Source: Actinomycetota bacterium
GTDB taxonomy: Bacteria; Actinomycetota; Acidimicrobiia; Acidimicrobiales; Ilumatobacteraceae
Assembly: GCA_007279905.1 (NCBI GenBank)
Contig: QYPH01000026.1
Coordinates: 1 to 38,744 of the forward strand
Direction: 5' to 3'
DNA: 38,744 bases
Part shown: positions 7,125-14,745 of the stretch, piece after piece
How the letters are laid out: the number at the start of each line of letters is the position of its first letter
Numbering within the stretch: the stretch's first letter is position 1
Made by a program: the position numbers and the translations under genes
Notes under the pieces: model-generated
Told to the model about the DNA's origin: nothing
Database searches by the model: none
Seen by the model: the letters and a program-made list of their open reading frames with translations, nothing else

Positions 7125-9272
7125 TTGGCTCTTCAAGTAGATAAGAACTGCGGATTCGGGAAACAGCATTGGTGGTTGGATGCCAACGCGTCCAAGTTGA
7201 GCGCCAGTCATTGTGAATGATGCGTGTTCTTTCGAATCGCCGAGAGGGAGATATGTAACGGTGTATGCAGCATCGCTGAGCAGTCCATGGATTTTCCACA
7301 GCGATGGCACGAGGCCTTGAGATGTTGACAACTGCGCGTAACTCATCACAGCCTTGCGTTTGTCAGTCGAAATTACTCCGTGAGCAACCGCGCTGTTGTC
7401 GGAAGTTACGTCGTAGCGCACAAAGTCTCCGCTGTGCAACAACTCTCGATGTTGTTTGTACAAGCCAATGATGTGACGAAGCTGTTGTTGTTGGTCGTCG
7501 CGCAGGGTGAGCAAATTCCACTCAACACCCATGTGGCCAAACATGGCTGTTGCACCTCTAAACGACAGCGATTGCCTGCGACCAGTGGTGTGTGCGGTGG
7601 GTGGGCCAATGTGTGCACCCATTACTTCGAGCGGCACAAGCATTGATGTGCCACGTTGAATGATTTGTCGCTCAAGAGCGTCGTTGCAGTCGCTTGTCCA
7701 CACGCGCTCGGTTCGGCGCAATATTTCGTGATCAATGCGTCCACCACCCGATGCACAGCTTTCAATTTCCACATGTGGGTGCGCTGCACGCAGTTGGTCA
7801 ATCAATTGATACACCGCTCTAGTTTGATTGTGCGTACCTGGTGCCCCATCGCTTCCGGTTGCATGCACATGCGCTCGGTTCATGTCCCACTTCACATACG
7901 CAATGTCGTTTTCGCCAAGCAGCACATCTAACTGCCTATATATATGTGCGTACGCATCTGGGTGCACAAGATTGAGCACCAATTGGTTGCGTGCCAATAC
8001 GGGTTCATAACTAGGAGGCCCCAACACCCACTCGGGATGTGCACGAAAGAGGTCAGAGTCAGGATTGACCATTTCGGGTTCTACCCAGATTCCAAAATCC
8101 ATACCCAGTTTGCGCACATGCGAGATCAACGGAGCAAGTCCATCTGGATACACGTCTGGCGACACAAACCAATCACCGAGACCAGACTTGTCGTTGCGAC
8201 GCGAACCAAACCACCCGTCGTCTAATACAAAGCGCTCGACTCCCACTGCAGCGGCGGCATCGGCGAGAGCACTCAGTCGTTGTGTGTCGTGATCGAAGTA
8301 CACGGCCTCCCATGTATTGAGCATCACTTTTCGAGGGCGCTCAACCGTTGGATGATGGGAACGCGAACGCACATTGCGATGCAACGCATGAGTTGCACCA
8401 TTGAGACCATCGCCCGACCACGTGCCAATCACTTCGGGGGTTGCATACGACTCACCGGGCTCAAGGCACAACTCGCCCGCATGCAACAGTTCGCCCAACT
8501 GCATATATTTTCTGCCGTCTGGCAATACTTCGGCGAGCAACACCGAGTTGCCGCTCCACGCAAGATGTGCTCCCCACACTTGGCCATTCCATTCGTCTGC
8601 AAAACGTTCGGTTGCAAAGATCAACGGCAAGTGTTCATGAGATGTGCGGCCTGTGCGATTTTCTGCAGTCCATGCACCATCTACAAACTCTCGACGATGC
8701 AACTGTGCTTCACGCGCCCACCGACCACTAAATGTGAGCAACTGTGTTGCACTCTCGGCAACGGGCAACGTAATGGTGAGATTGGTCAGCAAGTATCGCG
8801 ACTCACCGATATTGCGCAAGATCGCGCTCGCGTGCAGTGTGCCCGCTGCACTGCACACAAGTTTGGTTTCAAGTTCGAGTTGCGCAACATCATCGCGCGC
8901 TATCGAAATCAATTGATGATCGACAACTTCGCAACTCACAAAGGAAAACCTTGGCGCCCAATGACGACCGCCAGGACGATGCCCGCCGATACCTGGCCGC
9001 ATTGTGGCACCGTCGCCATGACACGGCACCAATGAAATTGCATTGATCGCATCGGTAACGCCGGGCATGATTGGTCGCGCAGTTGCTGTCGCCATCGCAT
9101 CAAGATTGGCTAGCGAAGCCGCGTTCAACGCTTCACCCCAATACATAATTGTCGGCACTCCACCCGAAACGTCGCACACCACCGACTGGCGAGAATCGCC
9201 GATGTGCTTCAGGATTGGACGCTCTGGTTGAGTAGACACCACTGCGCACGGTACCGTCAGTTGCAGATCCAT
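7122..9272 (-). CDS. Alpha-galactosidase, glycoside hydrolase family 36
   Basis: A 716-residue GH36 enzyme. An N-terminal beta-supersandwich domain (to about 310) is followed by the catalytic barrel. Visible motifs are WEAVYFDH, VLDDGWFGSRRND, FGIWVEPEMVNPDSDL, YVKWDMNRAH with the likely nucleophile Asp463, and ESCASGGGRID followed by WTSDCNDA with the likely acid/base Asp528. It would remove terminal alpha-1,6-galactose from raffinose-type sugars or galactosides. There is no signal peptide, so the substrate must be imported or intracellular. ATG 9272 overlaps the divergent galT ATG. GTG 9239 is an alternative start (VSTQPERPILKHIGD), with TACCGT 8 nt before it, and would lose 11 non-conserved residues. 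Confidence 0.95.
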   Translation of the reverse strand: MDLQLTVPCAVVSTQPERPILKHIGDSRQSVVCDVSGGVPTIMYWGEALNAASLANLDAMATATARPIMPGVTDAINAISLVPCHGDGATMRPGIGGHRPGGRHWAPRFSFVSCEVVDHQLISIARDDVAQLELETKLVCSAAGTLHASAILRNIGESRYLLTNLTITLPVAESATQLLTFSGRWAREAQLHRREFVDGAWTAENRTGRTSHEHLPLIFATERFADEWNGQVWGAHLAWSGNSVLLAEVLPDGRKYMQLGELLHAGELCLEPGESYATPEVIGTWSGDGLNGATHALHRNVRSRSHHPTVERPRKVMLNTWEAVYFDHDTQRLSALADAAAAVGVERFVLDDGWFGSRRNDKSGLGDWFVSPDVYPDGLAPLISHVRKLGMDFGIWVEPEMVNPDSDLFRAHPEWVLGPPSYEPVLARNQLVLNLVHPDAYAHIYRQLDVLLGENDIAYVKWDMNRAHVHATGSDGAPGTHNQTRAVYQLIDQLRAAHPHVEIESCASGGGRIDHEILRRTERVWTSDCNDALERQIIQRGTSMLVPLEVMGAHIGPPTAHTTGRRQSLSFRGATAMFGHMGVEWNLLTLRDDQQQQLRHIIGLYKQHRELLHSGDFVRYDVTSDNSAVAHGVISTDKRKAVMSYAQLSTSQGLVPSLWKIHGLLSDAAYTVTYLPLGDSKEHASFTMTGAQLGRVGIQPPMLFPESAVLIYLKSQ

Positions 9273-9273
9273 G
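9270..9273. other. Overlapping divergent start codons (CATG) of alpha-galactosidase and galT
   Basis: CATG holds the ATG of galT on the plus strand (9271-9273) and, on the minus strand, the ATG of the alpha-galactosidase (9272-9270). There is no intergenic DNA between them if both are used. The galT start is firm, since a stop lies upstream at 9229-9231 and no other usual start codon is near. The alpha-galactosidase start could instead be GTG 9239. Confidence 0.6.
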
Positions 9274-10140
9274 GCTACTCAACACAACCTCACGCATGGT
9301 GGCTCGGGCAATGAACGCATTGATCCCAGCACGGGCACTGTCGTACACGTAGTTGGCTCGCGACAAAATCGCCCCAATTTGCCTGCTACCGATTGCCCAT
9401 TTTGTGTGGGTGGACTTGAGGCGCCTCAACCATACGAAACACATCACTTTGCAAATCGTTGGCCTCCAATGCCAAACGATCGCTGCGAGATCGTGTTGTA
9501 TTCGCCCGATCATGATCAATCTTTTGCGGGTCTAGGTGTAAAAGGAGTGCGAAGCGTTATTGATTTGTGGGCGCAACGAACAACCGAGCTCGGTGCGCGC
9601 GCAGACGTTGATGACGTATTGATCTTTGAAAATCGTGGTCGAGAAGTTGGTGCAACGATTGATCACCCGCATGGACAGATTTATGCGTTTGACCACATTC
9701 CGACACGCACGAGTGCGCGACTGAGCAATGGTTGGACGCCTGATCGATCGCAAGAGCGGCTTGTATACGAGCAGAATGGCTGGCGCACGTCGGTGCCCTA
9801 CGCATCTGCATATCCAATCGCACTCGAGATTTCTCCGTCACAGCAGATTGGAAGCTTGAGCGAACTCAGCTCTCAGCAGCGAGATGCATGTGCGGCAATG
9901 TTGGTGGACGCGCTCTCACGAATTGACGCACTATTCGGTGCGCGTGTGCCGTATATGTTGTGGCTCAATCAGCGACCAACAACAAACGAAATGAAACATG
10001 CAGACGCATGGCTCAATTTTGAAATCGTTTCACCATGGCGCGGCAATGGAGTAATGCGCTATATCGCAGCAGCCGAGGTATCGACCGGAGAATATTTCAA
10101 TCCGATGATTCCTGAAGATCTCGCTGCCGCATTGCGATAA
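9271..10140 (+). CDS. galT: Galactose-1-phosphate uridylyltransferase
   Basis: A 289-residue GalT, shorter than the roughly 350 of the E. coli enzyme. It has the zinc-site CPFC at Cys42/Cys45, the ENRGREVGATIDHPHGQ motif with the nucleophile His134 (HPH), and a second conserved stretch near GARVPYMLWLNQRP. It exchanges UMP between UDP-glucose and galactose 1-phosphate in the Leloir pathway. It is divergent from the alpha-galactosidase, which would supply galactose, and an aldose 1-epimerase lies 7.5 kb away. galK and galE are not in the window. The 3' end overlaps the end of lgt by 44 bases on the opposite strand. Confidence 0.93.
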   Translation: MATQHNLTHGGSGNERIDPSTGTVVHVVGSRQNRPNLPATDCPFCVGGLEAPQPYETHHFANRWPPMPNDRCEIVLYSPDHDQSFAGLGVKGVRSVIDLWAQRTTELGARADVDDVLIFENRGREVGATIDHPHGQIYAFDHIPTRTSARLSNGWTPDRSQERLVYEQNGWRTSVPYASAYPIALEISPSQQIGSLSELSSQQRDACAAMLVDALSRIDALFGARVPYMLWLNQRPTTNEMKHADAWLNFEIVSPWRGNGVMRYIAAAEVSTGEYFNPMIPEDLAAALR

Positions 10141-10909
10141 TCAACGACACCGACACGCCAAACACCACGAGTGAGACCCACTGATTGAGGCGCAGTCCAC
10201 CGACGTGATGTGCCTCGTCGATGCGAATGCCCTCGATAAAAAAACGAAACAGCGTGTAGCCGGCTGTATAAAAACAAAACAATCTGCCAGGTCGCATCGG
10301 CACTTTTTTGTCGAGGAAAATTAGTGCGACGCAGAGTGCGCCACATGCCAATGACTCATATAAAAAGGTTGGGTGGAATGTCGTGCCAGCCGCATAGCCA
10401 GCAGTCTTGGCTGTTGATGCAGAGACTTCAAGTGCCCACGGCAATGTTGTTGGGCGACCAAACAACTCTTGGTTGAACCAATTGCCCCATCGGCCAATCG
10501 CTTGTGCGAGCGGCAACGCCGGCGCAACGCAGGTGAGCAAGAGCCCCACCGAAAGACCTTTGCGCTTTGCGACCCACACTCCGGCAACCGTGCCGAATGC
10601 AATGCCGCCCCAAATACCGAGGCCGCCTTTCCACACCTGCACAATGCCACCGAGATTGTTTTCAAACCGTTGCCAGTCGGTGACAACGTGATACAGACGC
10701 GCACCAATAATGCCAACGGGCACGGCGATCATCGCGATTGCACCCATATCGTCACGCGTACCAACGCCACGTTCTTCCATGCGACGACCAGCGAGCCATA
10801 CTGATGCCATTACGCCGAGTGCGATCATTGCACCATACGCATTGAGTTGCAGTGGCCCGAGATGCACTGTCCCGCTAGGTGGGCTCGGAATACTGGCTAG
10901 ATAATTCAC
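10097..10909 (-). CDS. lgt: Prolipoprotein diacylglyceryl transferase
   Basis: A 270-residue inner-membrane protein with about seven membrane helices. It contains the Lgt signature GRWGNWFNQELFGRPT (from about residue 139) and the GARLYHVVTDW segment near 70. It transfers diacylglycerol from phosphatidylglycerol to the lipobox cysteine of prolipoproteins, the first step of lipoprotein maturation. lnt, which acts later, is at 16188-17639. ATG 10909 overlaps the stop of the upstream hydrolase by 4 bases, so the two are probably translated together. Its last 44 bases run antisense to the end of galT. Confidence 0.97.
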   Translation of the reverse strand: MNYLASIPSPPSGTVHLGPLQLNAYGAMIALGVMASVWLAGRRMEERGVGTRDDMGAIAMIAVPVGIIGARLYHVVTDWQRFENNLGGIVQVWKGGLGIWGGIAFGTVAGVWVAKRKGLSVGLLLTCVAPALPLAQAIGRWGNWFNQELFGRPTTLPWALEVSASTAKTAGYAAGTTFHPTFLYESLACGALCVALIFLDKKVPMRPGRLFCFYTAGYTLFRFFIEGIRIDEAHHVGGLRLNQWVSLVVFGVSVSLIIAMRQRDLQESSD

Positions 10910-11667
10910 GCGCTCGCGATCTTCTTGACAAAGTCCATCGATCTTGAGTTCACGATGTCCTTCTCGAAATCTTGTGTTGCTACGTGAAAACTGCGCTCGA
11001 GCATCACGCGCTCGATTGCGCCACCGTAATTGGCTACGAGAAACTCACCTTGTTCGGGTGCAACGACGTGATCGTTAATGGAGTTAATTAATAGCATCGG
11101 CATCTTGATACTCGAATATTTTGTTGCAAGTGGTGCCAAACCATCTACGAACAGCGAGAGCGCTGGTTGCAAGGGAGTTGCGTCATACGAACTTTCTTTG
11201 ACAGTGGGATCAGCAATATCGCTGCCGATAGATTCCATTGTCACTTGTCCACCATCGATCATCGACTGAATCATGGCAAGAACCTCGTCGGCCATCGGCT
11301 GTGCAGCAGGGTTAATGCAGACAATGCCCGCAATTTCTGGATGCTGCGCTGCCAACCACAATGTCAGTGCGCCGCCCATCGACAGACCCACAACCACAAC
11401 GTTGGCGCAACGAGAAGCAAGGGTTGTATATGCCAACTCTGCATCGCTGCTCCAATTCGACCAGCGGGTCGGAATCATGTCTTCTACGGTTGTTCCATGG
11501 CCGGACAGTCTTGGCAATTCAACGTGAAAATCTTCTGCAGCAAAAGTTTCGGCAAGTTCGCGCATAGATGATGGGTTGCCGGTAAAGCCATGGATCACCA
11601 ATACGCCAGTCGTGCGCGTGCCATTATGCGACCATGCCTCGGCTCCTGCCAGCACTGTTGTGTTCAT
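10906..11667 (-). CDS. Alpha/beta hydrolase, carboxylesterase/monoacylglycerol lipase type
   Basis: A 253-residue alpha/beta hydrolase. The oxyanion-loop motif VLVIHGFTGNPSSM, nucleophile Ser96 in VGLSMGGA, acid Asp199 in NSINDHVVAP and His228 in RSFHVATQD give a complete catalytic triad. The overall pattern resembles short-chain carboxylesterases and monoglyceride lipases. There is no signal peptide. A purine-rich GGGGGA lies 7 nt before ATG 11667 and looks like a ribosome binding site, so unlike many genes here it probably has a leader. It precedes lgt with a 4-base overlap. The substrate cannot be told from sequence. Confidence 0.88.
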   Translation of the reverse strand: MNTTVLAGAEAWSHNGTRTTGVLVIHGFTGNPSSMRELAETFAAEDFHVELPRLSGHGTTVEDMIPTRWSNWSSDAELAYTTLASRCANVVVVGLSMGGALTLWLAAQHPEIAGIVCINPAAQPMADEVLAMIQSMIDGGQVTMESIGSDIADPTVKESSYDATPLQPALSLFVDGLAPLATKYSSIKMPMLLINSINDHVVAPEQGEFLVANYGGAIERVMLERSFHVATQDFEKDIVNSRSMDFVKKIASA

Positions 11668-11699
11668 TTCATATTCCCCCGTTCTACGAAGTCATTTCA

Positions 11700-11758
11700 A
11701 TTTCAAACCATGATGTAGATCTATCATATAGAACCACCATATATACGAATTTGAAACC
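11700..11758. repeat. AT-rich divergent intergenic region with a 10-bp near-repeat
   Basis: The 120-base space between the hydrolase and the M48 protease is clearly richer in A+T than the genes around it. ATTTCAAACC at 11700-11709 recurs as ATTTGAAACC at 11749-11758 (9 of 10 bases), and the small inverted repeat CTATCATATAG lies between them at 11721-11731. The region should hold promoters for both genes, but I cannot assign -10 boxes with confidence. Confidence 0.4.
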
Positions 11759-11787
11759 CATTGAGCGTTGAGCGAGCCAAACCCTGA

Positions 11788-12717
11788 TTGACTGAATTCG
11801 TGAATCAATCGCGCCGGCATCTCGATACGACGGCCATTGCTGCAGTTGCACCAGTAGTCGCCCTACTCCCTGTTTGGCTGATTGCAATTGGGTTTTTTTG
11901 GCTGCCACTGTGGATGACATCAGACGTTTCATATTTATTTTTTGCCACTATGGCAATGCTTCTAGGCGTCGTGCTGTTTTCGCGCCCAGTCCAACGAATG
12001 GTTTTCGCTCGAATGCTTGGTGCAAGACCTCCAACATCGCGCGAACTTCTCGCATTGCAACCGGCATGGAACATCGTGTCGCAGGCAAATCATTTTTCAC
12101 CAAATCGATTTGTACTCACCGTCGTTGACAGCGATGAAACTAATGCGTTCGCATGCGGCGGGCATCTACTCGTCGTTTCTTCGTATGCGATCGATCACTT
12201 GCGACAAGACCAACTCACTGGTGTACTTGCCCACGAACTCAGTCATCACATGGGCGGTCACACAGTTGCTCTCACCATTGCGCAATGGATGAGCCTTCCG
12301 ATTATTGGTCTTGCGCGCCTGGGCATCTGGCTTCGCGATGTCAGTAGACGCGCTACGACACCATTTACCGAGCGATATGTGTTTGTGCGATTTATTGTGC
12401 AAACAATTGCCGCGCTGCTGACAGCGGTTTCGTATGTATTGCTTCTAGGCCTCAACACTGCACAGACTCTCAATAACCGCATTGGTCGGGCATCCGAATT
12501 TCGTGCGGATGCCAGAGCAATGGAGATGGGTTTTGGAAACGAATTATTAAGCGCACTGCGCAATACAACTCGTCAGGCAAACCTCATTGGCATGCGACTT
12601 ACGCCAACCATCTCAACTTTGACTCATCCGCCTGCTGGTACTCGAGTTGCGAAACTTGAAGCGTTGCTCAAGCGTGACGTTGCACACAAACCACAATCTG
12701 CTCGTCGTCACCAATAA
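11788..12717 (+). CDS. M48-family membrane metalloprotease (HtpX-like)
   Basis: A 309-residue membrane protein. Two hydrophobic helices lie near residues 16-40 and 45-66. The zinc motif HELSH is at His149-Glu150-His153, a third ligand is likely Glu237 in ASEFRADARAMEMG, and another hydrophobic stretch lies near 203-222. This order is that of HtpX/Ste24-type proteases, which degrade damaged or misfolded membrane proteins. The start may be TTG 11788 or GTG 11800; neither has a clear ribosome binding site. It lies upstream of hemE on the same strand, but hemE has its own promoter-like box. Confidence 0.9.
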   Translation: MTEFVNQSRRHLDTTAIAAVAPVVALLPVWLIAIGFFWLPLWMTSDVSYLFFATMAMLLGVVLFSRPVQRMVFARMLGARPPTSRELLALQPAWNIVSQANHFSPNRFVLTVVDSDETNAFACGGHLLVVSSYAIDHLRQDQLTGVLAHELSHHMGGHTVALTIAQWMSLPIIGLARLGIWLRDVSRRATTPFTERYVFVRFIVQTIAALLTAVSYVLLLGLNTAQTLNNRIGRASEFRADARAMEMGFGNELLSALRNTTRQANLIGMRLTPTISTLTHPPAGTRVAKLEALLKRDVAHKPQSARRHQ

Positions 12718-12726
12718 GGCTGGCGA

Positions 12727-12732
12727 TAGCGT
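12727..12732 (+). promoter_or_regulatory. -10-like box TAGCGT of hemE
   Basis: TAGCGT ends 8 nt before ATG 12741. The identical hexamer at the same spacing precedes the GH1 gene at 23495-23500. Confidence 0.5.
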
Positions 12733-12740
12733 TTCGTGGC

Positions 12741-13793
12741 ATGAACCCTGCAGTGCAAGACACGGCACTTGACCCATTTCTTGCTGCAGCATCTGGCCGA
12801 CGCGTTACCCATACACCCGTGTGGTTCATGCGCCAGGCAGGCAGAAGTTTGCCCGAGTACCGCGCAATTCGCGGTGAAGGCAGCATTCTGGATGCAATTA
12901 AGCAACCCCGACTTGCCGCAGATATCACTTTGCAACCTGTAACTCGCTACGGAGTTGATGCAGCAGTGTTGTATAGCGACATCGTTGTTCCTGCACACGC
13001 AGTTGGTTTTGGGATCGACGTTGCGCCGGGCACTGGCCCTGTGGCCGAGCAACCATTTCGCACGAGAGCAGACTTGCAGCGCCTTCGCGAATTTGAACCA
13101 GAGACCGACACGCCCTACGTTCTTGAAACCGTTCGCATGCTGGCTAGCGAACTCAAGGTGCCGCTCCTTGCATTTGCTGGTGCACCATTTACTGTTGGCA
13201 GTTATTTGGTTGAGGGCAAACCAAGTCGTGATCACCTGATTACCAAACAGATGATGACGAGCGAACCACAGTTGTGGCACGACTTGATGCAGCGACTCGC
13301 ACAACATGCTGTTGCATCCATACGCAGTCAGCTCGACGCGGGGGCGAGTGCGTACCAATTGTTTGATTCGTGGGCAGGAAACTTAACGCAAGAGCAATAT
13401 CGCGATGCAGTCTTGCCGTACTCTGCGAGCGTGATCAACGAATTGCGTGCATCGCATCCGCATGTGCCGTCAATTCACTTTGGTGTTGGCTGCGATCACC
13501 TGCTCGAGTTGATGCACTCTGCAACAGCAACGGTGATTGGTCTCGATTGGCGCACGTCAATTACAAATGCGCGAGCGCGTCTTGGCAAAGACACCGTTGT
13601 TCAAGGCAACCTCGATCCATCGCTTGTGCAAAGTGACGTCGCAACCGCACTGAACGGTGCCGATGCAGTGCTCGCCGACAATGCCAACCACCCCGGCCAC
13701 ATTTTCAATCTTGGTCATGGCGTCACTCCTGGAGTCAACCCAGATGTCTTGGAAGCAGTTGTGCAACACGTGCACGAAAAGACGCAAGTATGA
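12741..13793 (+). CDS. hemE: Uroporphyrinogen decarboxylase
   Basis: A 350-residue HemE of normal length. The N-terminal signature PVWFMRQAGRSLPEYR (about residue 26) and the APFTVGSYLVEG and YQLFDSWAGNLT segments are present. It decarboxylates uroporphyrinogen III to coproporphyrinogen III in the cytoplasm. It heads a hemE-hemH-hemY operon, with its stop overlapping the hemH start (ATGA). ATG 12741 is supported by the -10-like TAGCGT 8 nt upstream. Confidence 0.97.
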   Translation: MNPAVQDTALDPFLAAASGRRVTHTPVWFMRQAGRSLPEYRAIRGEGSILDAIKQPRLAADITLQPVTRYGVDAAVLYSDIVVPAHAVGFGIDVAPGTGPVAEQPFRTRADLQRLREFEPETDTPYVLETVRMLASELKVPLLAFAGAPFTVGSYLVEGKPSRDHLITKQMMTSEPQLWHDLMQRLAQHAVASIRSQLDAGASAYQLFDSWAGNLTQEQYRDAVLPYSASVINELRASHPHVPSIHFGVGCDHLLELMHSATATVIGLDWRTSITNARARLGKDTVVQGNLDPSLVQSDVATALNGADAVLADNANHPGHIFNLGHGVTPGVNPDVLEAVVQHVHEKTQV

Positions 13794-14734
13794 GCACTGC
13801 GTCGCCAAACACCCGTACTGCTGTTTTATTGATGGCCTATGGCACCCCGCGTAGTACGCAAGAAATACTTCCCTATTACACCGACATTCGACGCGGCCGC
13901 GCCCCAACCGACGAGCAACTCGCCGACTTGGTTGCCCGCTACGACGCGATTGGCGGCATTTCTCCGTTGGCAGCACGCACCGAAGCACAACGAGATGCAC
14001 TTCAACGCGCTTTGGACGCCCTGGCGCCCGGACAATTTCATGTGCAGTTGGGTCTTAAACACGCTGCACCAATGATTGAGACCGCGGTGAACGACTTGGC
14101 GCAACAGGGTTTCACCAAAATCGTTGCGCTCGTACTTGCGCCGCACTTTTCGTCGTATTCAATTGGACAATATGTTGGTCGTGCTGCCGAAGCGGCAAAG
14201 CCACACGGAGTGCAGGTAGTAGGCATTAATTCGTGGGCCGTCGAGCCTGCCTTTATCGACTTCATTGCGACAGACATGAAAGCAAAGTTGGCTGCAATGC
14301 CAACTCGCACTCGCGTGTTGTTTACTGCACACTCATTGCCACAGCGCATCATCGATGCAGGCGACCCATACCCAACCGAGTTGCATGCAACAGCAACGGC
14401 AGTTGCAAACAAACTTGGACTTGTCGAGCACCAAGATTGGGACATTGCGTGGCAATCGGCAGGTCGCACACCCGAGCCATGGATTGGGCCAGATATTTTG
14501 CTTGCTCTCGACGACATTGCTACACAACACAGTGCGAACGGAGTGTTGGTAAGTGCTGTTGGATTTGTGGCCGATCACTTAGAAGTGTTGTACGACCTCG
14601 ACATTGAAGCCGCGCGACACGCCGACAAGCTTGGGCTGAGCTTTAGTCGTACCGCATGTGTGAATGATGATTCGACAGTGATGAGCGCACTTGCTCAGCG
14701 CGTGTTGTCAGCAGCCTCGGAAGATCACTCGTAA
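13790..14734 (+). CDS. hemH: Ferrochelatase, probably coproporphyrin type
   Basis: A 314-residue ferrochelatase. The signature LFTAHSLPQRI with the catalytic His, and the C-terminal VGFVADHLEVLYDLD with the conserved Glu, are both present. It inserts Fe2+ into a porphyrin. In Actinomycetota the enzyme is generally coproporphyrin ferrochelatase (CpfC), working before the final decarboxylase HemQ/ChdC; assignment here to that route is from lineage, not from a residue I can point to. The start overlaps the hemE stop by 4 bases, and hemY follows after 11 bases. Confidence 0.95.
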   Translation: MSTASPNTRTAVLLMAYGTPRSTQEILPYYTDIRRGRAPTDEQLADLVARYDAIGGISPLAARTEAQRDALQRALDALAPGQFHVQLGLKHAAPMIETAVNDLAQQGFTKIVALVLAPHFSSYSIGQYVGRAAEAAKPHGVQVVGINSWAVEPAFIDFIATDMKAKLAAMPTRTRVLFTAHSLPQRIIDAGDPYPTELHATATAVANKLGLVEHQDWDIAWQSAGRTPEPWIGPDILLALDDIATQHSANGVLVSAVGFVADHLEVLYDLDIEAARHADKLGLSFSRTACVNDDSTVMSALAQRVLSAASEDHS

Positions 14735-14745
14735 AGGAAGTTTGC

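Noticed and set aside
8280-9035. A 251-codon open frame on the plus strand inside the alpha-galactosidase gene
   Set aside because: It is antisense to a clear GH36 enzyme with catalytic motifs, its translation is rich in Cys, His and Met without any family pattern, and it is explained by the codon bias of the real gene.
12708-13358. A 216-codon minus-strand frame within hemE
   Set aside because: Antisense to a strongly conserved enzyme; no recognisable domain.
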